Positions 8,410 to 16,434 of a stretch of 64,000 bases of DNA are shown piece by piece; position 1 is the stretch's first letter; each line of letters opens with the position of its first letter. The translations under genes and the position numbers were made by a program. The notes under the pieces are model-generated. The model made no database searches, had not been told where the DNA came from, and saw only the letters and a program-made list of their open reading frames with translations. Origin of the DNA: UBA10649 sp963755335 (GTDB lineage: Bacteria; Actinomycetota; Actinomycetes; S36-B12); the NCBI GenBank assembly GCA_963755335.1, contig CAVWJW010000006.1:1-64000 (forward strand), read 5' to 3'.

Positions 8410-9659
8410 GCGGTCACCTCGGTGTAGTGGGCCTCGAAGTCGTCGAACGACGGGGAGATGGTGAAGGTCGGCTGGGACGTCGGGGCGACCGCGTCGAGGG
8501 TCTTCAGGCCGTCGCCGGTGTTCAGCAGGACGGTCTCCGCGGCGGGGTCGATGAGCCCCTCCGCGAGGAGCTTGCGGTAGGTCGCGACGACGACGCCGCC
8601 CGCGGTCTCGGCGAAGATGCCCTCCGTCTGCGCCAGCAGCTTCATCCCCTCGATCACCTCGTCGTCGGACACATCGGCGATGGCTCCGCCCGTGCGCCGC
8701 ACCACGTCGAGTGCGTAGGGCCCGTCGGCAGGGTTGCCGATCGCGAGCGACTTCGCGATCGTGTCCGGCTTCACCGGTCGGATGACGTCGTGGCCGGCCC
8801 GGAATGCCTGCGCAACCGGCGAGCAGCCGGTGGCCTGGGCACCGAACACCTGGTAGTCGCGGTCGGCCACGAGGCCGAGGTCGACGAACTCGCGGAACGC
8901 CTTGTCGACCTTGGTCAGGAGCGATCCGGAGGCGACCGGCGACACGACGGCGTCGGGCAGGCGCCAGCCGAGCTGCTCGGCAACCTCGTACCCCACCGTC
9001 TTGCTGCCCTCGGCGTAGTAGGGGCGCAGGTTCACGTTGACGAAGCCCCAGTCCCGCGAGGACGCGACCTCGCTGCAGAGCCGGTTGACGTCGTCGTAGT
9101 TGCCGTCGATGGCGACGAGCGTGCCACCGTAGACAGCCGTCGTGACGATCTTGCCGGCCTCGAGGTTCGACGGGACGAACACCACCGACTTCAGGCCCGC
9201 GCGCGCCGCTGCGGCCGCAACGGCGTTCGCGAGGTTGCCCGTCGACGCGCAGGCGATGGTGCGGTAGCCCAGCCGGCGGCCGTTCTCCAGCGCCACCGCG
9301 ACGACGCGGTCCTTGAACGAGTGCGTGGGATTACCAGAGTCGTCCTTGACCCACAGGGACTTCACGCCGAGGGCCGCTGCCAGGTTGTCGGCGCGGACCA
9401 GCTTGGTGAAGCCCGGCTGCAGGCCAGGCCGGCTCCCGGCGCCCGGCACGACGGGAAGAAGCGCCTCGTACCGCCACATCGACGGCGGGCCGGCCTCGAT
9501 GTCCGCGCGGGACAGAGTGGCCGGGTGGTAGGCGACCTCAAGAGGGCCGAAGCACTCGTAGCACGCGTAGCTCGCATCGAGTTCGGTGGTTGCTCCGCAC
9601 TCGCGACACTTCAACGCGTACGCCGAACCCAGCGAGGGGTTCGAGATCTGAACAGTCAT
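8406..9659 (-). CDS. thrC: Threonine synthase-like PLP enzyme with N-terminal zinc ribbon
   Basis: The 417-residue product is a fold-type II PLP enzyme that normally converts O-phosphohomoserine to threonine. Residues 17-37 form a four-cysteine ribbon (CRECG and CYECFG) as in Thermus/archaeal-type threonine synthases. The PLP lysine is in NPTHSFKDR near 105. ASTGNLANA (phosphate/PLP loop) and VFVPSNLEAGK follow. The frame is open to 9827, but the ATG at 9659 is chosen because an AGAGG ribosome binding site and a SAM-I riboswitch lie upstream of it. No hom or thrB gene is adjacent, and the partner is a CysO-like protein. SAM control is unexpected for threonine synthesis, so a homocysteine-forming role with the carrier is possible. 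The simpler reading remains threonine synthase. Confidence 0.85.
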   Translation of the reverse strand: MTVQISNPSLGSAYALKCRECGATTELDASYACYECFGPLEVAYHPATLSRADIEAGPPSMWRYEALLPVVPGAGSRPGLQPGFTKLVRADNLAAALGVKSLWVKDDSGNPTHSFKDRVVAVALENGRRLGYRTIACASTGNLANAVAAAAARAGLKSVVFVPSNLEAGKIVTTAVYGGTLVAIDGNYDDVNRLCSEVASSRDWGFVNVNLRPYYAEGSKTVGYEVAEQLGWRLPDAVVSPVASGSLLTKVDKAFREFVDLGLVADRDYQVFGAQATGCSPVAQAFRAGHDVIRPVKPDTIAKSLAIGNPADGPYALDVVRRTGGAIADVSDDEVIEGMKLLAQTEGIFAETAGGVVVATYRKLLAEGLIDPAAETVLLNTGDGLKTLDAVAPTSQPTFTISPSFDDFEAHYTEVTA

Positions 9660-9674
9660 GACGAGGCCTCTCTT

Positions 9675-9797
9675 CTCATCTGCCCTGGTCGTCAGGTCGG
9701 AAGTGGCACCACTTTCGGGTGGCCTCGTTGCGACGAGAATCACCGAAAAGGTTGCCGGGGCTTCAACGGGCCGTATCCCTCTGCCCCTCTGGATGAG
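9675..9797 (-). promoter_or_regulatory. SAM-I (S-box) riboswitch upstream of thrC-like operon
   Basis: On the minus strand the classic S-box blocks appear in order: P1 5' arm CTCATC, AGAGGGGCAGAGGGA, GGCCC, TTGAAGCCCCGGCAACC, then after a variable P3 region GTGGTGCCACTTCC, and finally the P1 3' arm GATGAG. The P1 arms (9792-9797 and 9675-9680) pair perfectly. The element ends 15 bases before the ATG at 9659, close to the ribosome binding site, which suggests control of translation start. High SAM should shut the operon off. The conserved core fits SAM-I better than SAM-IV. Confidence 0.92.
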
Positions 9798-9842
9798 GTA
9801 TTCAGTTGTGGAACGAGATGTAACCACACGGCGCTGGGCGGG

Positions 9843-10694
9843 TCAAAGTCGGCCTCCGGAATCGAGCAGCCCCTCGGCGTGGCGTTCCCGCATCATCGCC
9901 GTGAACTCGACCACCACGGCCGGGTCGAAGTGGCTGCCGGACCGCTCCTCGATGTGCGCGAGGGCGCGATCGACGGCGACCGGCTCGCGGTACGGACGGT
10001 CGGAGGTGAGCGCGTCGTACACATCGACCACCGCGAACAGCCGGGCCGGAAACGGAATCTGCTCTTCGGCCAGCCCTCGTGGGTAGCCGGTGCCGTCCCA
10101 GCGCTCGTGGTGGCACCACGGGATGTCCATCGCCGATGACAGGAAGCCGATGCCCGACAGCATCTGCTGCGCAGCATCCGGATGCTGGCGCATGACCGCC
10201 CACTCTTCGGGCGTGAGGGGACCGACCTTGCCGAGGATGCGATCGGGCACCGCCATCTTGCCGATGTCGTGCAGTGTCGCCCCGCGCATGACGTCCTCGA
10301 GGGCGGGTCCCTCGATCCCGAAGCGCTCGGCGAGCTGCACCGTCAGTTCGGTCACCCGCTCGGAGTGCTCACCGGTGCTGTGGTCGCGGCTGTCGAGTGC
10401 TGCAGCCCAGCCGGCGAGGGTCTGGTCGTACGCCTCCCTCAGTTGGTCCGTGCTGGCCTCTGCGCGATCGAGGTACCGCTTGGTTATTAGGTACAGCACG
10501 CCGGCGCTGGCTACGACGAAACCGATGCCCTTGAACGTCTGCAGCCAGGCCATGGCATCGGCATCGGGCACGGCCCAGCGCACGAGGCGATCCGAGAGCA
10601 GGATCCACAGAACGGCGAACGCGAGGTACACCCCGGCGATCTTCAGCGCCGGGGCAGCCCACGGCCGCTCCTTGGTGTCCATTCGTGCGATCAT
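9843..10694 (-). CDS. Membrane HD-GYP cyclic-di-GMP phosphodiesterase
   Basis: The 283-residue product has two N-terminal membrane helices (IAGVYLAFAVLWILL and FKGIGFVVASAGVLYLI), a short helical linker and an HD-GYP domain. Key metal-binding motifs are present: HSERV, LHDIGKMAVPD, and HHERWDGTGYP, the GYP signature, followed by a DVYDALTSDRPYR block. It should hydrolyse cyclic-di-GMP at the inner face of the membrane. Two starts are possible, ATG 10694 and ATG 10682; the first is taken because it is 7 bases from the upstream stop. It is the last gene of the DUF3618 / GroES-like / sulfotransferase run. Confidence 0.88.
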   Translation of the reverse strand: MIARMDTKERPWAAPALKIAGVYLAFAVLWILLSDRLVRWAVPDADAMAWLQTFKGIGFVVASAGVLYLITKRYLDRAEASTDQLREAYDQTLAGWAAALDSRDHSTGEHSERVTELTVQLAERFGIEGPALEDVMRGATLHDIGKMAVPDRILGKVGPLTPEEWAVMRQHPDAAQQMLSGIGFLSSAMDIPWCHHERWDGTGYPRGLAEEQIPFPARLFAVVDVYDALTSDRPYREPVAVDRALAHIEERSGSHFDPAVVVEFTAMMRERHAEGLLDSGGRL

Positions 10695-10701
10695 CCCGCG
10701 A

Positions 10702-11583
10702 TCAGGAGGGGATGACCACACCCTCGGCGGCGAGTCGTGCGCATGCTGCCGCGTAATGGTCATCGATCCGCTCGCAGGTGTCGGCGTCGAAATCGCGTCG
10801 CCAACGACCCGGATGCATCCCGTCGCTCGTGACGTTCTCGTCGAACCACGCGACCATCTCGTCGGAGACCGGGACCTCGACGAATTCGCACAGCCGCGCC
10901 AGCGTGGCCGCCCGATCACGCGCCACCAGGTCGACCAGCTCGAAGGTGAGGACTCGGCCGTGGCGACTGGCCAGTGCGGCGCGGTGCGATGCCAGCATCC
11001 GCGCCTCCCACTGGTCGAGGCCGGCGAAGACATCGTCCGGACCGAAGCTCTGGCTGACGAAGGAAGCGGACACGTCACGGCCGTCGCGCGTGACGATGAC
11101 GACCTTGGAGTCCGGGTAGATCGGCTCGAGCCGGTCGGCCTTTCGGGCGTTGGCGGGCGTCGTGTCGACGAGCCGCTGCGCCTTCAGCCGCTCCGCGATC
11201 CGGGCCATGATCCGGTCGGCGAGGGTTCGCGTGGCCAGCACGGGTTCAGCATCGAAGGCCGTCAGGTACTCCGTGGACCACGCCTCGACGTCCTCCTTCG
11301 ACATCGACTCGTGCAGCCCCACATGCTCGGCGCGGAAGAACCACCGGTTGAGCAGGCGGTCGACGGCCAGCTGCGCGGCGGACGCCGCGGCGGCGCTGCC
11401 TGGCTTGCGCAGGGCCTTGGCCAGGGCGTCGGCGAGGCCCTGGTGACCGGCGATGAACCGGACCTCCATGGGCCGGGCGAGCGTGAGATCGGGATGGTGG
11501 TCGAGGAGGTGGCCGACGATGGTCGAGCCGCTGCGACCGGTTCCGCCGACCAGGACCGGTCGGCTCATCAAGGAGTTCGTCAT
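10702..11583 (-). CDS. PAPS-dependent sulfotransferase family protein
   Basis: The 293-residue product begins with GGTGRSGSTIVGHLL at residues 12-26, the 5'-phosphosulfate loop of sulfotransferases, and has VTRDGRDVSASF near 165 (3'-phosphate binding region, R-DGRDV). It would transfer sulfate from PAPS to a sugar, lipid or other acceptor. It follows the GroES-like gene after 5 bases and precedes the HD-GYP gene by 7, so the three are one transcription unit. The acceptor is unknown. Confidence 0.8.
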   Translation of the reverse strand: MTNSLMSRPVLVGGTGRSGSTIVGHLLDHHPDLTLARPMEVRFIAGHQGLADALAKALRKPGSAAAASAAQLAVDRLLNRWFFRAEHVGLHESMSKEDVEAWSTEYLTAFDAEPVLATRTLADRIMARIAERLKAQRLVDTTPANARKADRLEPIYPDSKVVIVTRDGRDVSASFVSQSFGPDDVFAGLDQWEARMLASHRAALASRHGRVLTFELVDLVARDRAATLARLCEFVEVPVSDEMVAWFDENVTSDGMHPGRWRRDFDADTCERIDDHYAAACARLAAEGVVIPS

Positions 11584-11588
11584 CGCCG

Positions 11589-11960
11589 CTACAGGTACAG
11601 CCCGGTACCGGACGACTGGTTGCGATCGGCCGCCACCGCATGGACGTCACGCTCGCGCAGCAGCACGTACTCGATTCCCTGCAGCTCGACCAGGCCGCGA
11701 TCCTCGGGCTCGAACAGCGCGTGGTCGCCGACCTCGAGACTGCGGACGTTGGGGCCGATGGCGACCACCTTCGCCCAGGCGAGGCGGCGTCCGACGTGTG
11801 CGGTCACCGGGATGACGATGCCGCCCAGCGACTTGCGCTCGCGACCGTCGTTGTCCTCGCGCACCAGAACGCGGTCGTGGAGGAGCTTGATCGGGACCGA
11901 CCCGTCGGCGTTGGGCGTGGTGTCGGGAGAGGCGACGTGTTCCTGCGGCGGTGCGGACAC
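11589..11960 (-). CDS. GroES-like (cpn10 domain) protein
   Basis: The 123-residue product carries a cpn10 fold: IKLLHDRVLVRED, a mobile-loop region RKSLGGIVIPVTA, and VGDHALFEPED. The N-terminal 25 residues are an acidic, Pro/Thr-rich extension. The C-terminal LRERDVHAVAADR is typical of an actinobacterial GroES-like subfamily that is not partnered with GroEL. No groEL is in the window. It sits in an operon with DUF3618, sulfotransferase and HD-GYP genes. Whether it works with a chaperonin is not known. Confidence 0.8.
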   Translation of the reverse strand: MSAPPQEHVASPDTTPNADGSVPIKLLHDRVLVREDNDGRERKSLGGIVIPVTAHVGRRLAWAKVVAIGPNVRSLEVGDHALFEPEDRGLVELQGIEYVLLRERDVHAVAADRNQSSGTGLYL

Positions 11961-11969
11961 GTGCGGCTG

Positions 11970-12263
11970 CTAGCGGCGGCGGCGGCGAATCGCGCCGAGG
12001 GCGAAGATGCCGATCACGACCGCCCCCACGACAGCGACCCGCTCGGGGCGGACCCCACCGAACTCGTCGGTGAAGAAGCCCATCACGTTGCGCTGCGCGC
12101 GGGTGATCAGGGCCTTCGGCTTCGCCTGCGCCTTGAGCTGATCGATCGACGCGACGAGGTCGTTGCGGGCGGATTCGATCTCGGCCTGCAGCTCCTCCAC
12201 AGAGGGAACGGGAGGCTTCGGCGGCGCGGCGGCGTCCGTGGGGGGAGGCGTTACATCCGACAT
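11970..12263 (-). CDS. DUF3618-type small membrane-anchored protein
   Basis: This 97-residue protein has a Pro/Thr-rich N-terminus, a helical segment (VEELQAEIESARNDLVASI) typical of DUF3618 proteins, and a C-terminal membrane helix (VAVVGAVVIGIFALGAI) followed by five arginines. The ATG at 12263 is used; an open frame continues further upstream but crosses into the metal-transporter permease. It heads the operon that continues with the GroES-like gene, 9 bases on. Function is unknown; relatives are often near envelope-stress genes. Confidence 0.8.
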   Translation of the reverse strand: MSDVTPPPTDAAAPPKPPVPSVEELQAEIESARNDLVASIDQLKAQAKPKALITRAQRNVMGFFTDEFGGVRPERVAVVGAVVIGIFALGAIRRRRR

Positions 12264-12274
12264 GGGACGCAAGC

Positions 12275-13153
12275 CTACGCGGCAGGCTCGGCGAGCAGGT
12301 CCTCGGAGTGGCTGTCCAATCCGGCGGAGCGTCGCAGGCCTCGTCCGCCGGTGAAGGCGAGCACGACGATGAACATCGCCGCACCCACGAGGACGATCAT
12401 GGTTCCGGACGGCACGCCCGCGTAGTAGCTCAGGTACATGCCCACCAGTCCGCAGATCGTTCCGACCACCGTGCTGTAGGTGAGCATGCGCCCGAACGAG
12501 TCGGTGAGCATCCGTGCGATGACTGCGGGGATGACCAGCATGGCGGCGACCAGCGTCACGCCGACGACCGTCAGCGTGGCGAGGATCGCCAGCGACAGGA
12601 TGACCATGAGGGCGGCCTCGACACGCCCGACGCCGCACGCCCGACACTGCCGGCCACGTCGGGATCGAAGGTGCTGAACAGCAGGGCCCGGTAGCGGAAG
12701 AAGACGAACACGGCGGTCAGGACGCGTGACGGCCACCAGGCCGACGATCTGCACCGGCGTGATGCCCAGGATGCTGCCGAACAGCGCGTTGTCGAAGGAC
12801 GGGCCGCTGGTGCCGAACTTCGCGAACAGCGCGACACCGAGCGCGAAGGACGCCAGCGTGATCACGCCGATGGCGGCGTCGGCGCCCACCCGGCTCTTCT
12901 TGACGACGGTGGTGATCGCCAGCGCCGACGCGATGCCCCACAGCCCTGCGCCGAGGACGTAGAACTGCGCCGCGAACAGCTGGGCCGCCGCGAAGCCGCC
13001 GAAGATCGAGTGGGACAGGCCGTGGCCGATGTAGCTCATGCCGCGCAGCACGATGTAGACGCCGATGAAGCCGAGCAGGGCGCCCGACAGGCAGGCGACG
13101 AGGAGGCCCTTCTGGAAGAAGGCGTAGGCGAGGGGCTCGAGCAGGGTGTCCAT
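12275..13153 (-). pseudogene. Metal ABC transporter permease (ZnuB/MntB family), two compensating frameshifts
   Basis: The product would be about 292 residues with eight or so membrane helices. Recognisable parts include YIVLRGMSYIGHGLSHSIFGG, VGADAAIGVITLASFALG and TLVAAMLVIPAVIARMLTDSF, all typical of zinc/manganese ABC permeases. The frame shifts near 12724 (should continue VTVLTAVFVFFRYRALLFSTF) and returns near 12630 (before GRVEAALMVIL), so about 30 residues are scrambled while the ends stay in frame. This pattern argues for two sequencing errors rather than decay. The ATG at 13153 lies one base after the stop of the ATPase gene. It is the last gene of the metal-uptake operon. Confidence 0.85.
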
Positions 13154-13154
13154 G

Positions 13155-13941
13155 TCAGGCGCCTGCCCCGGGCAGGTACGACACGGGGGCCTCGTCGACG
13201 ACGACCCGCATGCCGAGGTGCTCGAGGACCTCCATGCGGGCGCCGAACGTCTGCTCGAGCACGGCCGGCGTGATGACCTCGTTCGGGGTGCCGTCGGCGA
13301 CGATCCGATGGTTCACGCACACCAGGTGCGGCAGGTGCGCGGCCATGCCGTTGAGGTCGTGGGTCGTCAGGACGATGGCCACGCCCTCCTCGTGCAGGTC
13401 GGCGAGCAGGTGCAGGACGTCGTGGCGGGTCGACACGTCGACGCCGCTCGTCGGCTCGTCCATCAGCAGGAGCTGCGGGTCGCGCAGGAGGGCCCGGGCC
13501 AGGAACATGCGCTGCTGCTGGCCGCCGGACAGCTCGCGGATGTGCCGCTGCGAAAGCCCGCCGATGCCCGAGGCGGTCCAGCACGTCGTGGACCTGCGCC
13601 TTCTCCTGCTTGCTCGCCCACGGGAGCAGGCGTCCGCGGGTGCGGGACATCAGCACGCATTCCATCACCGTGACGGGGAAGTTCCAGTTGACCGTCTCGA
13701 GCTGCGGGACGTAGGCCACCCGCAGGTCGGGACGACGCCAGACGCTCCCCGCCGAGGTGCCCAGCGTGCCGAGCAGGACGCGGAGCAGGGTCGTCTTGCC
13801 GGCCCCGGACGGACCGACGATGCCGGTGAACTGGTCCTCGTGGATGTGGAACGAGACGTCGTCGAGCACGGTGTGGTGGCCGTAGCCGGCATCCACCTCG
13901 TCGAGCCGGATCAGCTCGGGACCAACTCCGGTGCCGGTCAT
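13155..13941 (-). pseudogene. Metal ABC transporter ATP-binding protein (ZnuC/MntA family), frameshifted
   Basis: The gene encodes an ATPase with Walker A GPSGAGKTTLLR, then (in a second frame) the signature LSGGQQQRMFLARAL, Walker B LLLMDEPTSGVD and the switch histidine in LTTHDLNG. A run of three G instead of two near 13566 shifts the frame just before the signature (DRLG-IGGLSQRHIREL). The ATG at 13941 starts the protein; it ends one base before the permease. Together with the lipoprotein at 13955 and the permease at 12275 it forms a complete importer for zinc or manganese. Confidence 0.88.
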
Positions 13942-13954
13942 CGCCTCGCCTTGG

Positions 13955-14968
13955 TCATTGCGGGTACTCCGCCTTGTCGGGGACCGAACTGGTGACGTCA
14001 ACCGCGTCGAGGTTCGTCGGATTCCCGCCCAGCCCCTTGATCATGGTCGAGTAGTCGTACTTCATCAGCCCGAGCCACGAGTGGTCCGGCTCGCCCGGCG
14101 CGCCCGGGAGGTCGTCGTCGCGGAGGGACTCCTCGTACTTCGCCCCCGTGGCGCGGCCGATCTCCTCGAGGACGGCCGACGGGAACACCTCGGAGCCGAA
14201 GATGGTCGGCACCTTCTCGGCCTTGACCTGGTCGATGAGGGCGGCGACTTCGGACGGTGTCGGGTCGTCGAAGCTCTTCGGCTGCAGGGCGCCGATGACC
14301 TGCCAGCCGAAGTCCTTGGCGAAGTAGGCGTACGCGTCGTGGTAGGTCAGGAGCTTGAGGTTGCCCGCGGGCACCGTGGACTGGTCGGCCCGCAGCGCGT
14401 CGGCGAGAGCCGTTGCCTTCTTCGCGAAGGCGTCGTAGTTCGCGGAGTAGTAGGACGCGTTGGCGGGATCGAGCTTGCCGAGCTGGTCGCGGATCACCGC
14501 GGCGTACTTGATCGCGTAGTTCGGGTCGGTCCACAGGTGCGGGTTCGGCTTGCCGTCCTCCTTGGGGAAGGAGAAGTCGTAGATGTAGTCCGACTCCGGC
14601 AGGACGGACGTGCCGATCTCCACGATCGGGGTCGACTCCTTCTTGTTCGCCTTGGCGAGGTCGACGGTGGGGTCCTCCAGCTTGAGCCCGTTGACGAGGA
14701 TCAGGTCGGCCTTGCTGAGCAGTTCGGCGGTCTGGGGAGCCGGCTCGTAGGTGTGGCTGTTGGTGCCCTCCGGCACGATGCCCTGGACCCTCGCCCGGTC
14801 GCCGGCGATGGACGCGGCGATCGAGGTGATCGGCGACACGGTCGTGGCAATCAGGGGGCCCTGCCCCGCCGTGCTCGACGCGTCGCCGGCAGCGGCGCCC
14901 GAGCAGGCCGCCAGGAGCAGCGTCGCGCCGATCGCCCCCACGGCCGCGGTGACTACCCTCGATCGCAT
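13955..14968 (-). CDS. Metal-binding lipoprotein of an ABC importer (ZnuA/TroA-like)
   Basis: The 337-residue product has a lipoprotein signal with lipobox LLLAACS and the two-lobed TroA/ZnuA fold. Likely metal ligands are the His in NSHTYEP near 72, the His in NPHLWTDPNY near 147, the His in LLTYHDAYAYFAKDFGW near 210 and an acidic residue in IFGSEVFPS near 280. Unlike many ZnuA proteins it lacks a long His-rich loop. It is the first gene of the three-gene operon. A 7-bp inverted repeat at 14998-15014, 30 bases upstream, may bind a metal-responsive repressor. Zinc versus manganese cannot be decided. Confidence 0.9.
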   Translation of the reverse strand: MRSRVVTAAVGAIGATLLLAACSGAAAGDASSTAGQGPLIATTVSPITSIAASIAGDRARVQGIVPEGTNSHTYEPAPQTAELLSKADLILVNGLKLEDPTVDLAKANKKESTPIVEIGTSVLPESDYIYDFSFPKEDGKPNPHLWTDPNYAIKYAAVIRDQLGKLDPANASYYSANYDAFAKKATALADALRADQSTVPAGNLKLLTYHDAYAYFAKDFGWQVIGALQPKSFDDPTPSEVAALIDQVKAEKVPTIFGSEVFPSAVLEEIGRATGAKYEESLRDDDLPGAPGEPDHSWLGLMKYDYSTMIKGLGGNPTNLDAVDVTSSVPDKAEYPQ

Positions 14969-14997
14969 GAGGGAACCCTAAGTACGAGCGGCCCGTT

Positions 14998-15014
14998 CTG
15001 CAAATCCTTTGCAG
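14998..15014 (-). promoter_or_regulatory. Candidate operator for the metal-uptake operon
   Basis: The sequence CTGCAAATCCTTTGCAG is a perfect inverted repeat with 7-base arms and a 3-base spacer. It is 30 bases upstream of the lipoprotein start and 74 bases upstream of the peroxiredoxin start, so it could act on either. Placement fits a metal-dependent repressor, but the repeat does not match the usual Zur, MntR or DtxR boxes I know. Confidence 0.45.
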
Positions 15015-15087
15015 GTGCATGGACTTGGACACAGGGCTACGGCTCATCGCCTACCGTGGGGCTCCCAACGCTGCCCAGGAGCCCGCG

Positions 15088-15552
15088 ATGACCCTCTCAC
15101 CCGGAGACAAGGCCCCCGCCTTCGCCCTCACCGACGACACCGGCGCCACGGTGCGCCTCAAGGACTTCGCCGGCCGGCGGGTCCTGCTGTTCGCCTATCC
15201 CGCCGCAATGACTCCCGGCTGCACGAAGGAGGCGTGCGACTTCCGCGACCAGCTCGCGATCTTCGGGGAGCACGAGATCGCCATCCTCGGCATCTCGCCC
15301 GACAAGCCGGAGAAGCTGGCCAAGTTCAAGGAGCGCGACCACCTCACCTACCCGCTGCTGTCGGACCCCGACAAGGCGGTCCTGACCGCCTACGGTGCCT
15401 TCGGCGAGAAGAAGCTCTACGGCAAGGTCGTCGTCGGCGTCATCCGCTCGACCTTCCTCATCTCTGCGAACGGACGGATCGAGCAGGCCTTCTACAACGT
15501 GAAGGCGACCGGCCACGTCGCGAAGCTGATCAAGGACCTCGACCTGGCATGA
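15088..15552 (+). CDS. bcp: Thiol-dependent peroxiredoxin (Bcp/PrxQ)
   Basis: This 154-residue protein reduces peroxides using thioredoxin. The peroxidatic Cys45 and resolving Cys50 lie in TPGCTKEACDFRD, the C-x4-C arrangement of the PrxQ class. The N-terminal block LSPGDKAPAFALTDDTG and the later VVVGVIRSTFLI are also typical. The ATG at 15088 is preceded by AGGAG; the longer open frame from 15019 has no binding site. Its stop overlaps the start of the dioxygenase gene (ATGA). Confidence 0.93.
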   Translation: MTLSPGDKAPAFALTDDTGATVRLKDFAGRRVLLFAYPAAMTPGCTKEACDFRDQLAIFGEHEIAILGISPDKPEKLAKFKERDHLTYPLLSDPDKAVLTAYGAFGEKKLYGKVVVGVIRSTFLISANGRIEQAFYNVKATGHVAKLIKDLDLA

Positions 15553-16358
15553 GCGTCCTGGACGCTCAGTCGATCGAGGCGTACCGCGCCGACGGCTGCG
15601 TCGTCGTGCGCGGGCTCTTCAGCGCTGACGAGGTCGAGACGGTCCGCGCTGGCATCGAGCGCAACCTGGTCGAGCCCGGCCCGCTCTTCGGAGTGGCCAG
15701 CGCGCGCGACGATCCTGGCCGGTTCGTGGAGGACTTCTGCAACTGGCATCGGATCCCCGAGTACCGGCAGATCGCCTTCGAGTCCCGGGCGGCCGACGTC
15801 GCCCTCGAGCTCATGGGCGGTCGCACCGTGCGCCTGTTCCACGACCACCTGCTCGTCAAGGAGCCGGGCACCCGCCAGCCCACACCGTGGCACCAGGACC
15901 AGCCGTACTACAACGTCGACGGCTTCGACAACTGCTCGATGTGGATGCCGGTCGACCCCGTGCCTGCTGAGTCGACCCTGGAGTTCCTGGCCGGATCGCA
16001 CCTCGGCGGCTGGCTGATGCCGCGGACGTTCCTGACCGAGCAGGCGAAGTGGTTCCCCGAAGGCACCCTCGCCGAACTGCCCGACATCGAAGCCGACCGC
16101 ACGTCCTTCGACATCCGCGGCTGGGCGCTGTCGCCGGGCGACGCCGTCTTCTTCCACATGCTGACGGCCCACCACGCCTACGGCGTGCCCGGATCCCATC
16201 GTCGACGCGCCTTCTCACTGCGCTTCCTGGGCGACGACGCCACCCACGCGCCACGGCACTGGCGGACATCCCCGCAGTTCGACGGCCTTGACCAGGAGGT
16301 GCCCGCCGGAGCCCCGATGGATCACCCGCTGTTTCCCGTGCTGCGCACCCTCGACTGA
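15549..16358 (+). CDS. Phytanoyl-CoA dioxygenase (PhyH) family oxygenase
   Basis: The 269-residue product is an Fe(II)/2-oxoglutarate oxygenase. The iron-binding HxD is in TPWHQDQPYYNVDG near 117, and the distal His and Arg are in MLTAHHAYGVPGSHRRRAF near 215. The N-terminal IEAYRADGCVVVRGLFSADEV (residues 9-29) is the usual PhyH opening. It is translationally coupled to bcp. The substrate is unknown; actinobacterial members act on lipids or small metabolites. Confidence 0.85.
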   Translation: MSVLDAQSIEAYRADGCVVVRGLFSADEVETVRAGIERNLVEPGPLFGVASARDDPGRFVEDFCNWHRIPEYRQIAFESRAADVALELMGGRTVRLFHDHLLVKEPGTRQPTPWHQDQPYYNVDGFDNCSMWMPVDPVPAESTLEFLAGSHLGGWLMPRTFLTEQAKWFPEGTLAELPDIEADRTSFDIRGWALSPGDAVFFHMLTAHHAYGVPGSHRRRAFSLRFLGDDATHAPRHWRTSPQFDGLDQEVPAGAPMDHPLFPVLRTLD

Positions 16359-16382
16359 ACCGCGCCCCGACCCCGACGAACA

Positions 16383-16419
16383 GCGAAGGACCCCGGCCCA
16401 CCCGGCCGGGGTCCTTCGC
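16383..16419. terminator. Bidirectional terminator between phyH and surface-protein gene 1
   Basis: A 16-bp arm GCGAAGGACCCCGGCC (16383-16398) pairs with its complement ending at 16419. It lies between two convergent genes and serves both. Confidence 0.85.
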
Positions 16420-16434
16420 TTTCGTGCGGTCTGA

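Noticed and set aside
9675..9797. SAM-IV riboswitch.
   Set aside because: The GAGGGA / GGCCC / TGAAGCCCCGGCAACC core and P1 layout fit SAM-I; SAM-IV has a different core arrangement.
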